Positions 8,468-18,151 of a DNA stretch of 64,000 nucleotides are shown piece by piece. The notes under the pieces are model-generated. The model saw nothing but the letters and a program-made list of their open reading frames with translations, was not told the DNA's origin and made no database searches. Each line of letters begins with the position of its first letter. Within the stretch, counting starts at the first letter, position 1. The stretch is from Chitinophagales bacterium (lineage in GTDB: Bacteria > Bacteroidota > Bacteroidia > Chitinophagales > JADJOU01), in the NCBI GenBank assembly GCA_030832185.1, contig JAURJQ010000009.1:27537-91536 (forward strand). Direction: 5' to 3'. Made by a program: the position numbers and the translations under genes.

Positions 8468-10630
8468 TTAAAAACTTATTTTCCCACCTATATACATTCT
8501 TCTCACATCCATAGGTCCCCAAATCATCCCGGCGTCGAACGATTTGAGATTGGTGTTTTCAAAACTCTGAATGCGGTCATACTGATTGTAGGCAAAGATA
8601 TTTTCCGAACCTATGTAGAAATCCATGCGATCATTCGGCACATAGTTTATCTGTGCATGTACTATCGGATACCATGGAGAAAAACTCTCTGAAGCTAAAC
8701 TCATATTGGGTATTCGAGAGCTTCCATTGACTAAAAGCGTCGTAGAAAATCTCCATTTTTCCTCCGTGGAAACCCAATAAAGATTGGCTAAAAACTTATC
8801 GGTTTTAAGAAGTGGAAGAAGTTTTTCCTTTCCATCATAAACCACTAAAGTTTGATCATTTTTATAGGAAAGCCTCAAACTCCAGTTCGCATTTATTTTC
8901 ATATCATTATCTATTTGAAAACTTTGAGCGCGACTCTTTTCCCGGAGATATTCTATTTTCAAAAGCTCAGGAGTTTCTAGATTCATTATGAGTTGGTTCT
9001 GAAAAAGCGTCAGAAAATAACTTGCATCGAGTGTGGAAGCCATACCAAATAAATTATAACTCAATCTATAGCTAAAACCTCCATTAAAGGCTCGCTCTGC
9101 TTGGAGATTGGAAGGTAGTTGAACAGTGCGGTTTGAAATTAAAAAGCCGAACGCTTCTGTCAAAATAGTGGGCGTTTTGAATCCAAAGCCTCCATTGAAT
9201 TTGAAACTATGCTGCTCTGTTGGCGCGAAGATAAATGTGGCTCTTGGTGATAAAAAGAATCCAAGCTCATTATGATAATCTCCGCGAACTCCCAATATAG
9301 CTGTCATATCATCCTTCTTTCCCGTCCATTCTGAAAAAGCACCATTGACAATTTCTCTCTTACTGAAATGCAAACTTCCAATTTGTTCATGCTCATTATT
9401 ATACAAAGATTGGAAACCAAGCTTTATTTTCGAATTTTCACCATTCAAATTGGTATAATAAATTGGGGAAATACTCGCATAGACTTGGTCATTATTGATA
9501 ATTCTCGAAGCAATGTCTCCATTTTGAGTCGCAAAATTAAACTTATATAGGATAGCAAAACTAGACTCCTTATCTGTATTTAATTCCCAACCAGTTTTGA
9601 ACTGGGCTTGCAGCGTTTTGTGATTTTGATTGATGACATAATCTGAACCCAAATGGCTAATATGATGCGAATGATCTATCTGTCCAGATTGACTTTCATA
9701 GGAAGTTCCTTGTAACGTAGCTTGAAATCTAAATCCGCTTTCACTGAGATACTGCCATTTATTCATCAAATTGAAATTCATAAATACAGGCATATCGGTG
9801 AATCCATCCTGATTATTATCCATAGTCATTCTCGAAAAAGAGGTGTGTGCCAGGAAATTGGTGTGTAAATGGTCATTAATCTGAAAACCCTTGACTAGAT
9901 TGACATCCGTTTTAGTTATTTCAGAAATATAGCCATTTAGAAACCAGTCTAAAGTTTTCTTGGGTTTGAGAAATTCAATATTCATTGCCCCACTAATATT
10001 ATCATATCCATTGGTTACAGAACCAATTCCTTTACTGATTCCGATAGATTCTATCCACGGACCTGGTATGAGCTCTAATCCTATTTTACTCAATATACCT
10101 CTGTGATAAGGCATACCCTCATTCATCTGCGCAGAATAACTACCCGCTAGACCTAACATTTGTATTTCTCTACCTCCAGTGATGCCGTCCGAGTAATTGA
10201 CATCAACAGTATTGGTATTCTCAAGACTCTCTGCTAGATTGCAGCAGGCTAATTTCCCAAGCTCACACAAATCAATAATTTCCGTGCCCGCTTTACGTAA
10301 TTCTTGTGTTTTATTGCCAACTATATTAACTTCATTAAGTGGCTTTACCCTCAAGACCACTTTATTAAACTCTAATAGCTTTGAGATGACCTCTTCATGA
10401 TAACCAATCTTCTTTAGACGAATATCATTGCCATTTAAAGGTGGCCTTAAGATAAACAAGCCATTAGCATCGGTAGCGCCAATTGTTTTATTATCTTCAT
10501 CGATAACCAGTACCTTATCTATAGGCTGCCCATCTATATTAATTACTTCTATTCTATACTCTTGACCTGAAGCATTAACCGCTGATAAGCTGAACACTAA
10601 TAGGACAATACTATTAAAAACAAATTTCAT
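8468..10630 (-). CDS. TonB-dependent outer-membrane receptor, putative metal-related type
   Basis: A 720-residue receptor that would import a ligand across the outer membrane using TonB energy. After a signal peptide ending near VNASGQ comes a carboxypeptidase-regulatory-like domain (about 25-100, with GATDANGLFIL), then the plug, then a beta-barrel ending in GKISF with a terminal aromatic. The plug contains LACCNLAESLENTNTVDV and QMLGLAGSYSAQ followed by GPWIESIGISKG. From memory, this CC-containing plug type occurs in Bacteroidota receptors that sit next to Cys-rich or heavy-metal-associated proteins, so copper or another soft metal is a plausible but unproven ligand. The Cys-rich gene 101 bases upstream supports this; a small hairpin at 10695-10710 lies between them. 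Confidence 0.9.
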   Translation of the reverse strand: MKFVFNSIVLLVFSLSAVNASGQEYRIEVINIDGQPIDKVLVIDEDNKTIGATDANGLFILRPPLNGNDIRLKKIGYHEEVISKLLEFNKVVLRVKPLNEVNIVGNKTQELRKAGTEIIDLCELGKLACCNLAESLENTNTVDVNYSDGITGGREIQMLGLAGSYSAQMNEGMPYHRGILSKIGLELIPGPWIESIGISKGIGSVTNGYDNISGAMNIEFLKPKKTLDWFLNGYISEITKTDVNLVKGFQINDHLHTNFLAHTSFSRMTMDNNQDGFTDMPVFMNFNLMNKWQYLSESGFRFQATLQGTSYESQSGQIDHSHHISHLGSDYVINQNHKTLQAQFKTGWELNTDKESSFAILYKFNFATQNGDIASRIINNDQVYASISPIYYTNLNGENSKIKLGFQSLYNNEHEQIGSLHFSKREIVNGAFSEWTGKKDDMTAILGVRGDYHNELGFFLSPRATFIFAPTEQHSFKFNGGFGFKTPTILTEAFGFLISNRTVQLPSNLQAERAFNGGFSYRLSYNLFGMASTLDASYFLTLFQNQLIMNLETPELLKIEYLREKSRAQSFQIDNDMKINANWSLRLSYKNDQTLVVYDGKEKLLPLLKTDKFLANLYWVSTEEKWRFSTTLLVNGSSRIPNMSLASESFSPWYPIVHAQINYVPNDRMDFYIGSENIFAYNQYDRIQSFENTNLKSFDAGMIWGPMDVRRMYIGGKISF

Positions 10631-10730
10631 TTAATTTTTATTTTATGATGATAAAAATGAATAAGTTCTATCTAAACTTAAACTTCAGCCTTTCATTGTC
10701 CAAAGACAATTTTGAATCATAAAAAAAATA

Positions 10731-11159
10731 CTAACAGCGCCAGATACTCATTTTCGCCAACCGGTCATTGCACCGATAGCAATGCGCCAGGAAATGAACC
10801 CTAGAAGAGGATGGACTCTCTGGCAATAAATAATAAAAAGTCAAACTGCCATCCGCAGTTAAAATAGGTTTGATGCGGAGTGCTTTGACACTGACTTTTT
10901 GTTTTATTTCCGACTTCGACGAAAAAATAGTAATGGGCAGTCTTGTTTCTACCATACCACAGCAGCCATTTCCATGACAACAATCATGTGTATTTGTGGT
11001 TTCTTCGGAATGACAACTTCCACAGCAGCCTTTACTTTCTTCTGCACAGCAGCTCGTTTTAGTTTCTAGACTTAGGTTTGAAGCATAGATATTCACATTA
11101 CCTAAAAATACTAAATAGAGAAAGATAAAGAAATAAGAAACCTTTAACGAGCAATTCAC
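10731..11159 (-). CDS. Exported Cys-rich protein, putative metal binder
   Basis: A 142-residue protein starting at GTG. A hydrophobic N-terminal segment (SYFFIFLYLVFLGNVNIYA) is a likely signal peptide. The next 40 residues hold four CC pairs and a CxxC within SCCAEESKGCCGSCHSEE and HDCCHGNGCCG, mixed with histidines. A third group, HCYRCNDR and a C-terminal WRC, closes the protein. This spacing suits soft-metal binding or disulfides. It resembles in size and place the small Cys-rich proteins that accompany CC-plug TonB receptors in Bacteroidota, but it lacks a HYC motif, so I do not assign it to that family. It lies upstream of the receptor on the same strand. Confidence 0.7.
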   Translation of the reverse strand: MNCSLKVSYFFIFLYLVFLGNVNIYASNLSLETKTSCCAEESKGCCGSCHSEETTNTHDCCHGNGCCGMVETRLPITIFSSKSEIKQKVSVKALRIKPILTADGSLTFYYLLPESPSSSRVHFLAHCYRCNDRLAKMSIWRC

Positions 11160-11169
11160 AAAAACAAAA

Positions 11170-11646
11170 TTATGGAAAATAACTCAAAACTACCTCATAA
11201 AGATTGATATCGAGATATAAACTGAGAATGAAAAATATAGAACTCCATAGAATACAGCAAGAGAACATATAGATAAAAATCTTGGTTTTACTGCTAGTGA
11301 TTTGAAGGGCGAGCATAGCGCCTACAGGCAATGTTATAAGAATAGGAGACAAAATAGAGATTCCCATCAATCCCATACGGCGTCGAACCCTTACTAGAAA
11401 GCGATTCCAGTTATTAAACTTTTGATAGACTTTATTTTTATACCGCAAGGCATAGTATTTTTTGGTAATAAAACTCCCAAAATTGATGAAAATTAATAAA
11501 CCAATGGCTCCACCAGCCAGATTAGCAAGTATAGATGGAAAAATGCCCGTATCCAGATTGATAGCGGTAAATAGTCCTAGACCATACTTCACTATAGAAA
11601 AAAGGAATATAGTGATCAGTTTTGACCAATAGGCGACTAAATCCAC
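11170..11646 (-). CDS. Four-helix integral membrane protein, unknown
   Basis: I do not recognise this 158-residue protein with certainty. It starts at GTG, 11 bases after fbp, and has hydrophobic segments near residues 8-28, 36-56, 92-115 and 122-148. A short basic loop (NRFLVRVRRRMGLMGI) precedes a proline-containing helix (SPILITLPVGAMLAL). That arrangement recalls the small multidrug-export/DedA-like group, but the match is weak. The tight spacing (11 and 10 bases) suggests an operon with fbp upstream and the Cys-rich gene downstream. Confidence 0.65.
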   Translation of the reverse strand: MDLVAYWSKLITIFLFSIVKYGLGLFTAINLDTGIFPSILANLAGGAIGLLIFINFGSFITKKYYALRYKNKVYQKFNNWNRFLVRVRRRMGLMGISILSPILITLPVGAMLALQITSSKTKIFIYMFSCCILWSSIFFILSLYLDINLYEVVLSYFP

Positions 11647-11657
11647 AAATAAAAGCT

Positions 11658-12638
11658 CTATTTAAAACTTATATATTTATCTACTAAATCGCTAGACCCT
11701 AAAGCGATAGGAACTCGCTGATGCAGCTCTGTAGGCTCTATTTCCAGTATATCATGACTACCATTGGTATATTTTCCACCTGCTTGTTTTTGAATAAAAC
11801 TCAAAGGATTGCACTCATATTGTAGCCTTAGTTTTCCGTTAGGAGACTCGGTAGTCGCTGGATATATAAATATACCCCCTTTTAGCAAATTTCTATGAAT
11901 ATCTGCTACCATAGAACCGATATAGCGCTGAGTAAAAGGGTGCTTACTAGATTTATCAGCATCTAGACACCAGTGACAAAAATCTATTACAGATTTCTCA
12001 TAAATATTGTAATACCCAAAATTAATAGACAAAATAGGCGTATAAGCTGGCGTCTGAATATGCTCATGTGACAGCAAATATTCATTCTCCTTTTGATCTA
12101 GTGTGAAGGCATGAGAGCCATTGCCCATTGAATACACTAGAATAGTAGAACTGCCATATATGACATAACCAGCGCTCAATATATCATTTCCTTTTTGTAA
12201 AAAATCAGCTAACTCTAATTTTCCTTTGGATATCCGCTTATAAATACTAAAAATAGTGCCGATAGCCGAGCAGGTATCGATATTACTGCTGCCATCTAGT
12301 GGGTCAAATAGGACAATATACTGCGCTTCATCATTATCACTTTGATCGAAGGCTATAAAAGTTTCCATTTCTTCAGAAGCTACGCCTGCACAATACTTTG
12401 AAGACTTCAAAGATTCTATCAGCCAATCATTTGACAACTCGTCAAGCTTCATAACTTCTTCGCCCTGAATGTTTTCTTTATCTGCTTTACCTAGTATACC
12501 TACAAGTGCAGCATGATTTACTACATTACTTATCTTTTTAGTAGCTTCTTCTAGCTTTTCATAAATCTCTTTAAGTCCTTTTTCGGAGGCCAGAATTGAT
12601 TCCTTTTCATTAAAAAAATTGTCGAGAGTAATTTTCAT
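11658..12638 (-). CDS. fbp: Class I fructose-1,6-bisphosphatase
   Basis: A 326-residue enzyme hydrolysing fructose 1,6-bisphosphate to fructose 6-phosphate in gluconeogenesis. The metal-binding signature DPLDGSSNID is at residues 112-121, and the SEEME acidic motif is at 88-92. Length matches the class I (FBPase type I) family. With pckA and pyruvate kinase in the same window, the organism appears able to run the pathway in both directions. The gene is 13 bases after the histidine kinase gene, so the two may be cotranscribed. Confidence 0.96.
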   Translation of the reverse strand: MKITLDNFFNEKESILASEKGLKEIYEKLEEATKKISNVVNHAALVGILGKADKENIQGEEVMKLDELSNDWLIESLKSSKYCAGVASEEMETFIAFDQSDNDEAQYIVLFDPLDGSSNIDTCSAIGTIFSIYKRISKGKLELADFLQKGNDILSAGYVIYGSSTILVYSMGNGSHAFTLDQKENEYLLSHEHIQTPAYTPILSINFGYYNIYEKSVIDFCHWCLDADKSSKHPFTQRYIGSMVADIHRNLLKGGIFIYPATTESPNGKLRLQYECNPLSFIQKQAGGKYTNGSHDILEIEPTELHQRVPIALGSSDLVDKYISFK

Positions 12639-12651
12639 CTATATAAATATT

Positions 12652-14187
12652 TTATTCTATTTCTTCTCGTTGTTTGCCTAGATAGATTTTTGGCAAATAA
12701 ATAGTAAATATACTGCCTTTACCCAATTCACTATGCACACTTACCTGGCCATCGTGCGCTTCGCTCATCTCCTTTACATAATTGAGTCCTAATCCAAATC
12801 CTTTTACATTATGCACATTACCTGTAGGTACTCTATAAAATTTTTCAAATACTCGCTCCAAAACCTCTGTAGGTATACCAATACCATTATCTTCTACCAC
12901 AATTTCTATTCCTTTAGATTTACTGTAAGTGGCGACATGAACCTCGAGTGGAACATTTTCCTTTCGATACTTGATAGAGTTTTCAATTAAATTGTGTACC
13001 ATATTGGATACATGGGTTTTATCTGCCTCTATGATACTCTGCAATGCATTCGGACTATAGGTTAATTTTCCTCCGACCTCATCTATATTAATTTGATTTC
13101 TATTAACTATCTCTGCTATTATTTCATTGACATCTATTTCTGAAATTTTCAACTTGATACTAGATTTTTTCAATCGGGCAGCTTGGAGTACTTTCTCTAT
13201 ATTATTCAATAGTCTTTCATTCTCTTGCTTAATGACGGTAGCATAGTGATAAACTTTTTCTTTATTGGTCAATATTTTTTCATTTCGTATCATATTGCTG
13301 GCCAAGCCAATAGTAGCAACTGGCGTTTTCAATTCATGAGTCATATTATTGATAAAATCTGTCTTCATATCGCCTAACTTCTTCTGTTTATATATGGTAT
13401 AGAGAGTAATCACAAAGGAAGCCAAAACTAGGGCAATAAGAAAAAAAGATGTAAATAGCATAGGGAGCACTTGCTGATTGATATATCGCTCTTTATTAGG
13501 AAAATAAATAAATAAAAGAGCATACTCATTGTAAATACTATTTGGAAATATCTTTGACCGATAACTTTTCTCAAGTAAGTCTTGACTTATTTTAGGAAAA
13601 TCTGAATAAATAACAGCCTTAGTCGTATTGTCGATAATACACATCTTAAAATCTAAATGAATATTGCTCTGCTCAGCTAATTGATTGTTTATTAATCTCA
13701 GCAAAGTGTCTATAAATATTTTTTCATCCACACAAGTATTTTCAAATAGAAGAATATTGCCTCGATTTCGCATAGCTTCATTGAACTCAGTGTAATGTCT
13801 TTTCAGACGCTCAAATTCAGCAGGTTTCATATTGAGTATCCTCGACTTCGGTATATTAAGCTCCGACGTTAGCGTTTTGAAAAAAGCGCTATTTGTGTCC
13901 TTTAACTTATAAGTGAAAGTTAATTCGTCCATACTTTCCTCAATAGCACTAGTCTCTTCCTGCACACTAAAAGCTTTCTGAGCTATGGGATTATTTTTAA
14001 AAAAAATGATATTGGATTGTTTCTCATATTCGTTTAAAGCAGCATGGAGACCCGAATAGATCCTATTATCAAAATTTTCTCGCTGCTGATAGTAAGCACT
14101 ATTTATGAAATAAATTTGTATAGCGATTAGACCCACCATGGAAAATAGGGCTACGATGACTATACCAATAATGTACCTAAGATTCAT
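12652..14187 (-). CDS. Membrane sensor histidine kinase
   Basis: A 511-residue two-component sensor. Transmembrane helices lie near residues 5-28 and 241-266. Between them is a periplasmic region of about 210 residues with no domain I recognise. No HAMP domain is evident. The HisKA motif NNMTHELKTPVA places the phospho-accepting histidine at 284. The ATPase domain has the N box (HNLIENSIKYR), DNGIGIP and GFGLGL glycine boxes. No response regulator gene is adjacent, so the partner is unknown. It diverges from dnaN. Confidence 0.92.
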   Translation of the reverse strand: MNLRYIIGIVIVALFSMVGLIAIQIYFINSAYYQQRENFDNRIYSGLHAALNEYEKQSNIIFFKNNPIAQKAFSVQEETSAIEESMDELTFTYKLKDTNSAFFKTLTSELNIPKSRILNMKPAEFERLKRHYTEFNEAMRNRGNILLFENTCVDEKIFIDTLLRLINNQLAEQSNIHLDFKMCIIDNTTKAVIYSDFPKISQDLLEKSYRSKIFPNSIYNEYALLFIYFPNKERYINQQVLPMLFTSFFLIALVLASFVITLYTIYKQKKLGDMKTDFINNMTHELKTPVATIGLASNMIRNEKILTNKEKVYHYATVIKQENERLLNNIEKVLQAARLKKSSIKLKISEIDVNEIIAEIVNRNQINIDEVGGKLTYSPNALQSIIEADKTHVSNMVHNLIENSIKYRKENVPLEVHVATYSKSKGIEIVVEDNGIGIPTEVLERVFEKFYRVPTGNVHNVKGFGLGLNYVKEMSEAHDGQVSVHSELGKGSIFTIYLPKIYLGKQREEIE

Positions 14188-14237
14188 AGACTATTTTCAA
14201 TTATGTAAATTATGAATGCGCATTAATCTAAAAAACT

Positions 14238-14245
14238 TATTTTTG
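14238..14245 (+). promoter_or_regulatory. -7 box of dnaN
   Basis: TATTTTTG matches TAnnTTTG and ends 21 bases before the ATG at 14267. It lies inside the N-terminal extension of the longest open frame, so it argues against the upstream start at 14216. Confidence 0.55.
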
Positions 14246-14266
14246 CGTAAAATTAAGATTAAAAAA

Positions 14267-15382
14267 ATGAAGTTTACTGTATCTTCACAATTATTAAGAG
14301 ACAACCTAAGTAAAATCTATGGTGTAGTAGGGTCTAATAACGTTATCACCATTCTAGACAATTTTCTCTTCACACTCGAAAAAGACAAACTCACCGTCAT
14401 ATCCTCCGACGTAGAAATTTCTATGAAAGTTGAGATAGCCGTTCAGTCGTCTGATTCCGGATCACTTGCTGTTCCTGCTAAAAAACTAATGGACACTATT
14501 AAGTTTATAGCTGATCAGCCTCTATTGATGTCTATCAACGAAACGGAGAATGCTCTAGACATTAAAACCAACAATGGTGATTATAAATTAACTGGTTTCA
14601 ATGCGAAAGAGTTTCCAGAATTGGCACAGATAAAGGATGCACAGCTTGTCAATATTGATTCTACCACGCTAAACCATGCGATAGGACAAGCTAGCTTTGC
14701 TATAGGTACAGATGAGTCGAGGAAAGCTATGACGGGCTTGTATTGCCAGTTTGACAAAGATGGAGCAACCTTTGTAGCTACAGATGCTCAGAAACTCGTT
14801 CGATTTAAACGAAGAGATGTAAATTCAGATGGAACCTTTAACTTCATACTACCTAAAAAGGTATTAGCTCAGCTAAAAACATCCTTATCTGGCGAGACCT
14901 CGGCAGTAGAAATTAGTTTTAATAAAAATCATTGTTCGTTTAATTTCGGCAATATATACCTCATTTGCAGACTAATAGAAAGTCAATATCCAGATTATAA
15001 TGCTGTTATCCCTACGAATAATCCGAATATACTAGTGGCAAGCAGAGAAGAATTACTCTCTTCCCTGAAGCGACTGACCCCATATACTAGCCAAAGTACT
15101 CATCAGGTAGTTTTCCAAATAGTAGGTAGTCAGCTCACTGTATCCGCTACGGATATAGACTATGCCAGTGAAGGTAGAGAAAATTTGATGGTAAATTATA
15201 ACGGAGAAGATTTCACAATAGGATTTAACTCAAAATATTTATCCGAAATTCTTTCGACCATTCATTCAGAAGAAGTGATGATTGAAATGTCTACTCCAGC
15301 TAGAGCTTGTCTCATACTGCCTAATGAAACTAATGATAAGGAGAGCATTCTTATGCTTATAATGCCTATCATGGTGAATTAA
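14267..15382 (+). CDS. dnaN: DNA polymerase III beta subunit (sliding clamp)
   Basis: The ring-shaped processivity clamp of the replicase. From the ATG at 14267 the protein has 371 residues, the usual clamp length, and begins MKFTVSSQLL as in other Bacteroidota. A longer frame from 14216 adds 17 unusual residues and crosses the probable promoter. Three clamp repeats are recognisable, with markers such as NNVITILDNFLF, the DESRKAMTG and FVATDAQKLVRF segments, and the C-terminal LMLIMPIMVN strand. dnaA and recF are not adjacent, so the classical dnaA-dnaN arrangement is absent here. Confidence 0.96.
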   Translation: MKFTVSSQLLRDNLSKIYGVVGSNNVITILDNFLFTLEKDKLTVISSDVEISMKVEIAVQSSDSGSLAVPAKKLMDTIKFIADQPLLMSINETENALDIKTNNGDYKLTGFNAKEFPELAQIKDAQLVNIDSTTLNHAIGQASFAIGTDESRKAMTGLYCQFDKDGATFVATDAQKLVRFKRRDVNSDGTFNFILPKKVLAQLKTSLSGETSAVEISFNKNHCSFNFGNIYLICRLIESQYPDYNAVIPTNNPNILVASREELLSSLKRLTPYTSQSTHQVVFQIVGSQLTVSATDIDYASEGRENLMVNYNGEDFTIGFNSKYLSEILSTIHSEEVMIEMSTPARACLILPNETNDKESILMLIMPIMVN

Positions 15383-15487
15383 TAGCGAAAAGCTAATAAC
15401 TTACAGTAGAATTATTGGCAACACAACTTACAAAAAGGCACAACGTCTTTATTCAACGTTAAAAATTAAACATTCAACATTAGTCAA

Positions 15488-16720
15488 ATGTTAGATAAAT
15501 TAAATCAATATAAGACCAAAGCTCCTGAAATTGTATTCGAATGGAAGGATGAAGAAACAGGCGCAGAAGGATGGCTAGTGATCAATAGTCTTCGTGGTGG
15601 CGCAGCAGGTGGCGGAACGCGCATGAGACTAGGATGTACGAAAGACGAGGTCCTTTCCTTAGCTAAAACTATGGAAATCAAATTTACCGTAGCAGGTCCT
15701 CAAATAGGTGGAGCCAAGTCAGGAATCAACTTTGACCCAAAAGACCCACGAAAAGAGCTTGTACTCAATAAATGGTATAAGAGAGTCGTCCCTATACTTC
15801 AGAACTATTATGGTACTGGAGGGGACATGAATGTAGATGAAGTAAAAGATGTAGTACCTATCACTGAAAAATATGGACTCCATCATCCGCAAGAAGGTAT
15901 TGTAGTCGGGCATTATTTGCCTAGTGCAGATCAGAAAAAAATACAGATACATCACCTTCAAAAAGGAGTAGAACTTGATGTAAAGTCTTTAGTGCTCTCC
16001 CCTAACCCTTCCAAAACCTATTTAGTGGCTGACTTAATCACTGGTTACGGTGTATCAGAGTCTGTTCGTCATTTCTACGATATATACAAAAATCAAAATC
16101 TCCAAGGCAAACGTGTTGTTATTCAAGGATGGGGCAATGTAGCAGGAGCTGCGGCCTATTATCTGGCTCAGCAAGGTGCTAAAATTGTGGGAATTATCGA
16201 CAAAGACGGAGGCCTTCTATCTGAGTCTGGTTTTGGGGTAGAAGAAGTCAAGCAACTACTAGAATCTAGAAATGGAAATGCCTTAGCTCACCCCAATATG
16301 ATGAGCTTTGCCGAGGTAAATGAAAAAATATGGCATGTCAAGGCCGAGATTTTCATACCAGCAGCTGCTTCTAAAATAGTTCAAAAGTCTCAAATCGATA
16401 GTCTATGCGCTCATGGGCTAGAGGTGATAAGTTGTGGAGCTAATGTGCCATTTGCAGATTCCGAAGTATTTTATGGTGAAATAGCTCAATATACTGACAC
16501 GAAATGCAGTGTTATACCTGACTTTATTGCCAACTGCGGTATGGCTCGTGTATTCGCTTATTTAATGCAGCCAGAAGGCGTGACACTCACCGAAGAAGCT
16601 ATCTTCGAAGATGTGTCTGTGACTATAAAAAATGCCTTACATGACTGTTTCCGAACCTCTAGTGAAGTGAATGGTATACAAAAAGTAGCATTAAGCATTG
16701 CAATGGATAAGTTAAGTTAA
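15488..16720 (+). CDS. Glu/Leu/Phe/Val dehydrogenase
   Basis: A 410-residue amino-acid dehydrogenase that reversibly deaminates an amino acid to a 2-oxo acid with NAD(P). The dimerisation/catalytic domain has GGAAGGGTRMR, then lysines 65 (MEIKFTVAG) and 77 (GGAKSG), which correspond to substrate-binding and catalytic lysines. TGGDMNVDEV follows. A Rossmann domain starts at VVIQGWGNVAGAAA. The sequence does not separate glutamate, leucine or phenylalanine specificity. The gene stands alone 105 bases after dnaN; 9 bases after its stop begins a gene for an exported protein of unknown function. Confidence 0.9.
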   Translation: MLDKLNQYKTKAPEIVFEWKDEETGAEGWLVINSLRGGAAGGGTRMRLGCTKDEVLSLAKTMEIKFTVAGPQIGGAKSGINFDPKDPRKELVLNKWYKRVVPILQNYYGTGGDMNVDEVKDVVPITEKYGLHHPQEGIVVGHYLPSADQKKIQIHHLQKGVELDVKSLVLSPNPSKTYLVADLITGYGVSESVRHFYDIYKNQNLQGKRVVIQGWGNVAGAAAYYLAQQGAKIVGIIDKDGGLLSESGFGVEEVKQLLESRNGNALAHPNMMSFAEVNEKIWHVKAEIFIPAAASKIVQKSQIDSLCAHGLEVISCGANVPFADSEVFYGEIAQYTDTKCSVIPDFIANCGMARVFAYLMQPEGVTLTEEAIFEDVSVTIKNALHDCFRTSSEVNGIQKVALSIAMDKLS

Positions 16721-16729
16721 ATCCGCTTG

Positions 16730-17398
16730 ATGTATCGCTTCGGCTTTTTATGTATATATTTTCTTAGCTCATACAACAGCCTATGGGCGCAGCAGGAAAT
16801 ATACAACTATCCAGGCAGCAGCAATACAATAGGAACCCTATGCAGATATTTTCAGACTCAGGAAGACTTTCTCCAAAATAAAAATGCAGATTCTGCGGTA
16901 TTGGCTATTAATATGATCAGCGAATTTTCATTCGATGTCCAAGCATTTTTAGATAAGCCTGAACGCTGGGAAATTAATGATTTGTTCTGTATCATAACTG
17001 CTCTGGACACCTTATATAATCTCAAAAGCTATGGAAAAAGACCCCGATATAGTAAACGTTTTATTCAAGATAGTTTCCATATACTCTTCCTTCCGAAAGA
17101 AAATAATTCTATGCTTGCCTATGGCATGCTCGGAGGAGCTTTAGGTGTTGCAATAGCCTCTGGATCATACAATTCTTCCATGCGCACCAATTTGGCAGAC
17201 CATACGATATTAGCGGTGAATAAGAATTCTGGTAAAAAAATATATATCACAAAACAAGATCTACGCTATAATCTCAAATCACTCCGAGATGAGAAAATTA
17301 TCGAAGCCTTCAAAGCCGAAAAAGAATACACTCTCGAAGTTATGCTAAAATATTTCCAATACTTTATGGTGAATAAGGGCAAAATCGAATTTAAATAA
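16730..17398 (+). CDS. Exported protein of unknown function
   Basis: I do not recognise this protein. Taking the ATG at 16730 (an upstream in-frame TTG at 16727 adds one residue) gives 222 residues. It starts with a signal peptide (MYRFGFLCIYFLSSYNSLWA, cleavage likely before QQEIY). The mature part is mixed alpha/beta with one glycine- and alanine-rich hydrophobic stretch (GMLGGALGVAIASG) that could be a membrane helix. It follows the dehydrogenase gene by 9 bases and may be cotranscribed. Confidence 0.65.
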   Translation: MYRFGFLCIYFLSSYNSLWAQQEIYNYPGSSNTIGTLCRYFQTQEDFLQNKNADSAVLAINMISEFSFDVQAFLDKPERWEINDLFCIITALDTLYNLKSYGKRPRYSKRFIQDSFHILFLPKENNSMLAYGMLGGALGVAIASGSYNSSMRTNLADHTILAVNKNSGKKIYITKQDLRYNLKSLRDEKIIEAFKAEKEYTLEVMLKYFQYFMVNKGKIEFK

Positions 17399-17433
17399 CC
17401 AAAGTGACTCTGCCCTTCTCTATTATATATTTG

Positions 17434-17464
17434 CTTGAGTTGTTCGTTATCCTCAAGAGTTTTT
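17434..17464 (+). terminator. Possible intrinsic terminator
   Basis: cttgag and ctcaag pair over a 12-base loop, followed by agttttt, 35 bases after the stop of the exported protein gene. The stem is short, so confidence is limited. Confidence 0.35.
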
Positions 17465-17540
17465 AAGTTAACTCAACTCTATCCAACAATTTTATTTAAA
17501 GAAAGTCAAGACTTGCTTTAAAGCATCAGTGTATTAGTTC

Positions 17541-18122
17541 TTATGGACTATACAGTAAACTCAAAAAAGGCAAAATAATCAAGCAATCAATTAAGGCTTT
17601 TTTTAACTGGCTTGATGTTCTATCGTAAAAGATGGAGATTAATAAAAGGTAAATAAATAGAAATAAATCTAGTGGGCTGGGTTCCCAGCGAGACCATAAA
17701 TGCATGACTAAAATCCATACAAGCGCTATGACTAAATTTTTCAAATAAGGAATATGCCGAATAAAAAAATAGTCTAATCCGAAGAGACCTAGGCAAGTCA
17801 ATGTAATATAGTCGAGGTGTGTATCAGAGTTTTCTATGTTTTTTATCCATAAAAAGCCCCCGAGAGCTATAGAGCCAATAGTGGCAAAAATCACCTCTGT
17901 GAGATTTTCTGAAATCCATTTAAGTCTTTCATCATACATCGCTTTTTGATAGTCGGTCACATAAATTATATTACAAAAATTGTAATAAGACCAAGAAGCT
18001 AAAAAGATAAGGATAGCTTGAGAACCCTGTTGATTATAAAAATAAAAACAGAGTGCCGCAATCAGCGCTATATGTATATTACCATACACATATATCTTGG
18101 CTATTTTCTTTAGCATCTCCAT
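17541..18122 (-). CDS. Polytopic membrane protein, possibly UbiA-like
   Basis: A 193-residue protein that is almost entirely hydrophobic, with about six or seven predicted helices (for example IHIALIAALCFYFY, LVIALVWILVMHLW and LFLFIYLLLISIFYD). The segment RHIPYLKNLVIALVW and a following D-rich loop (SIFYDRTSSQ) recall UbiA-type prenyltransferase relatives in Bacteroidota. The canonical NDxxDxxxD motif is not present, so this is only a suggestion. It lies downstream of the DUF2461 gene on the same strand. Confidence 0.55.
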   Translation of the reverse strand: MEMLKKIAKIYVYGNIHIALIAALCFYFYNQQGSQAILIFLASWSYYNFCNIIYVTDYQKAMYDERLKWISENLTEVIFATIGSIALGGFLWIKNIENSDTHLDYITLTCLGLFGLDYFFIRHIPYLKNLVIALVWILVMHLWSRWEPSPLDLFLFIYLLLISIFYDRTSSQLKKALIDCLIILPFLSLLYSP

Positions 18123-18151
18123 ATAATATGTTTTAAAAAGATGGATCTTTA

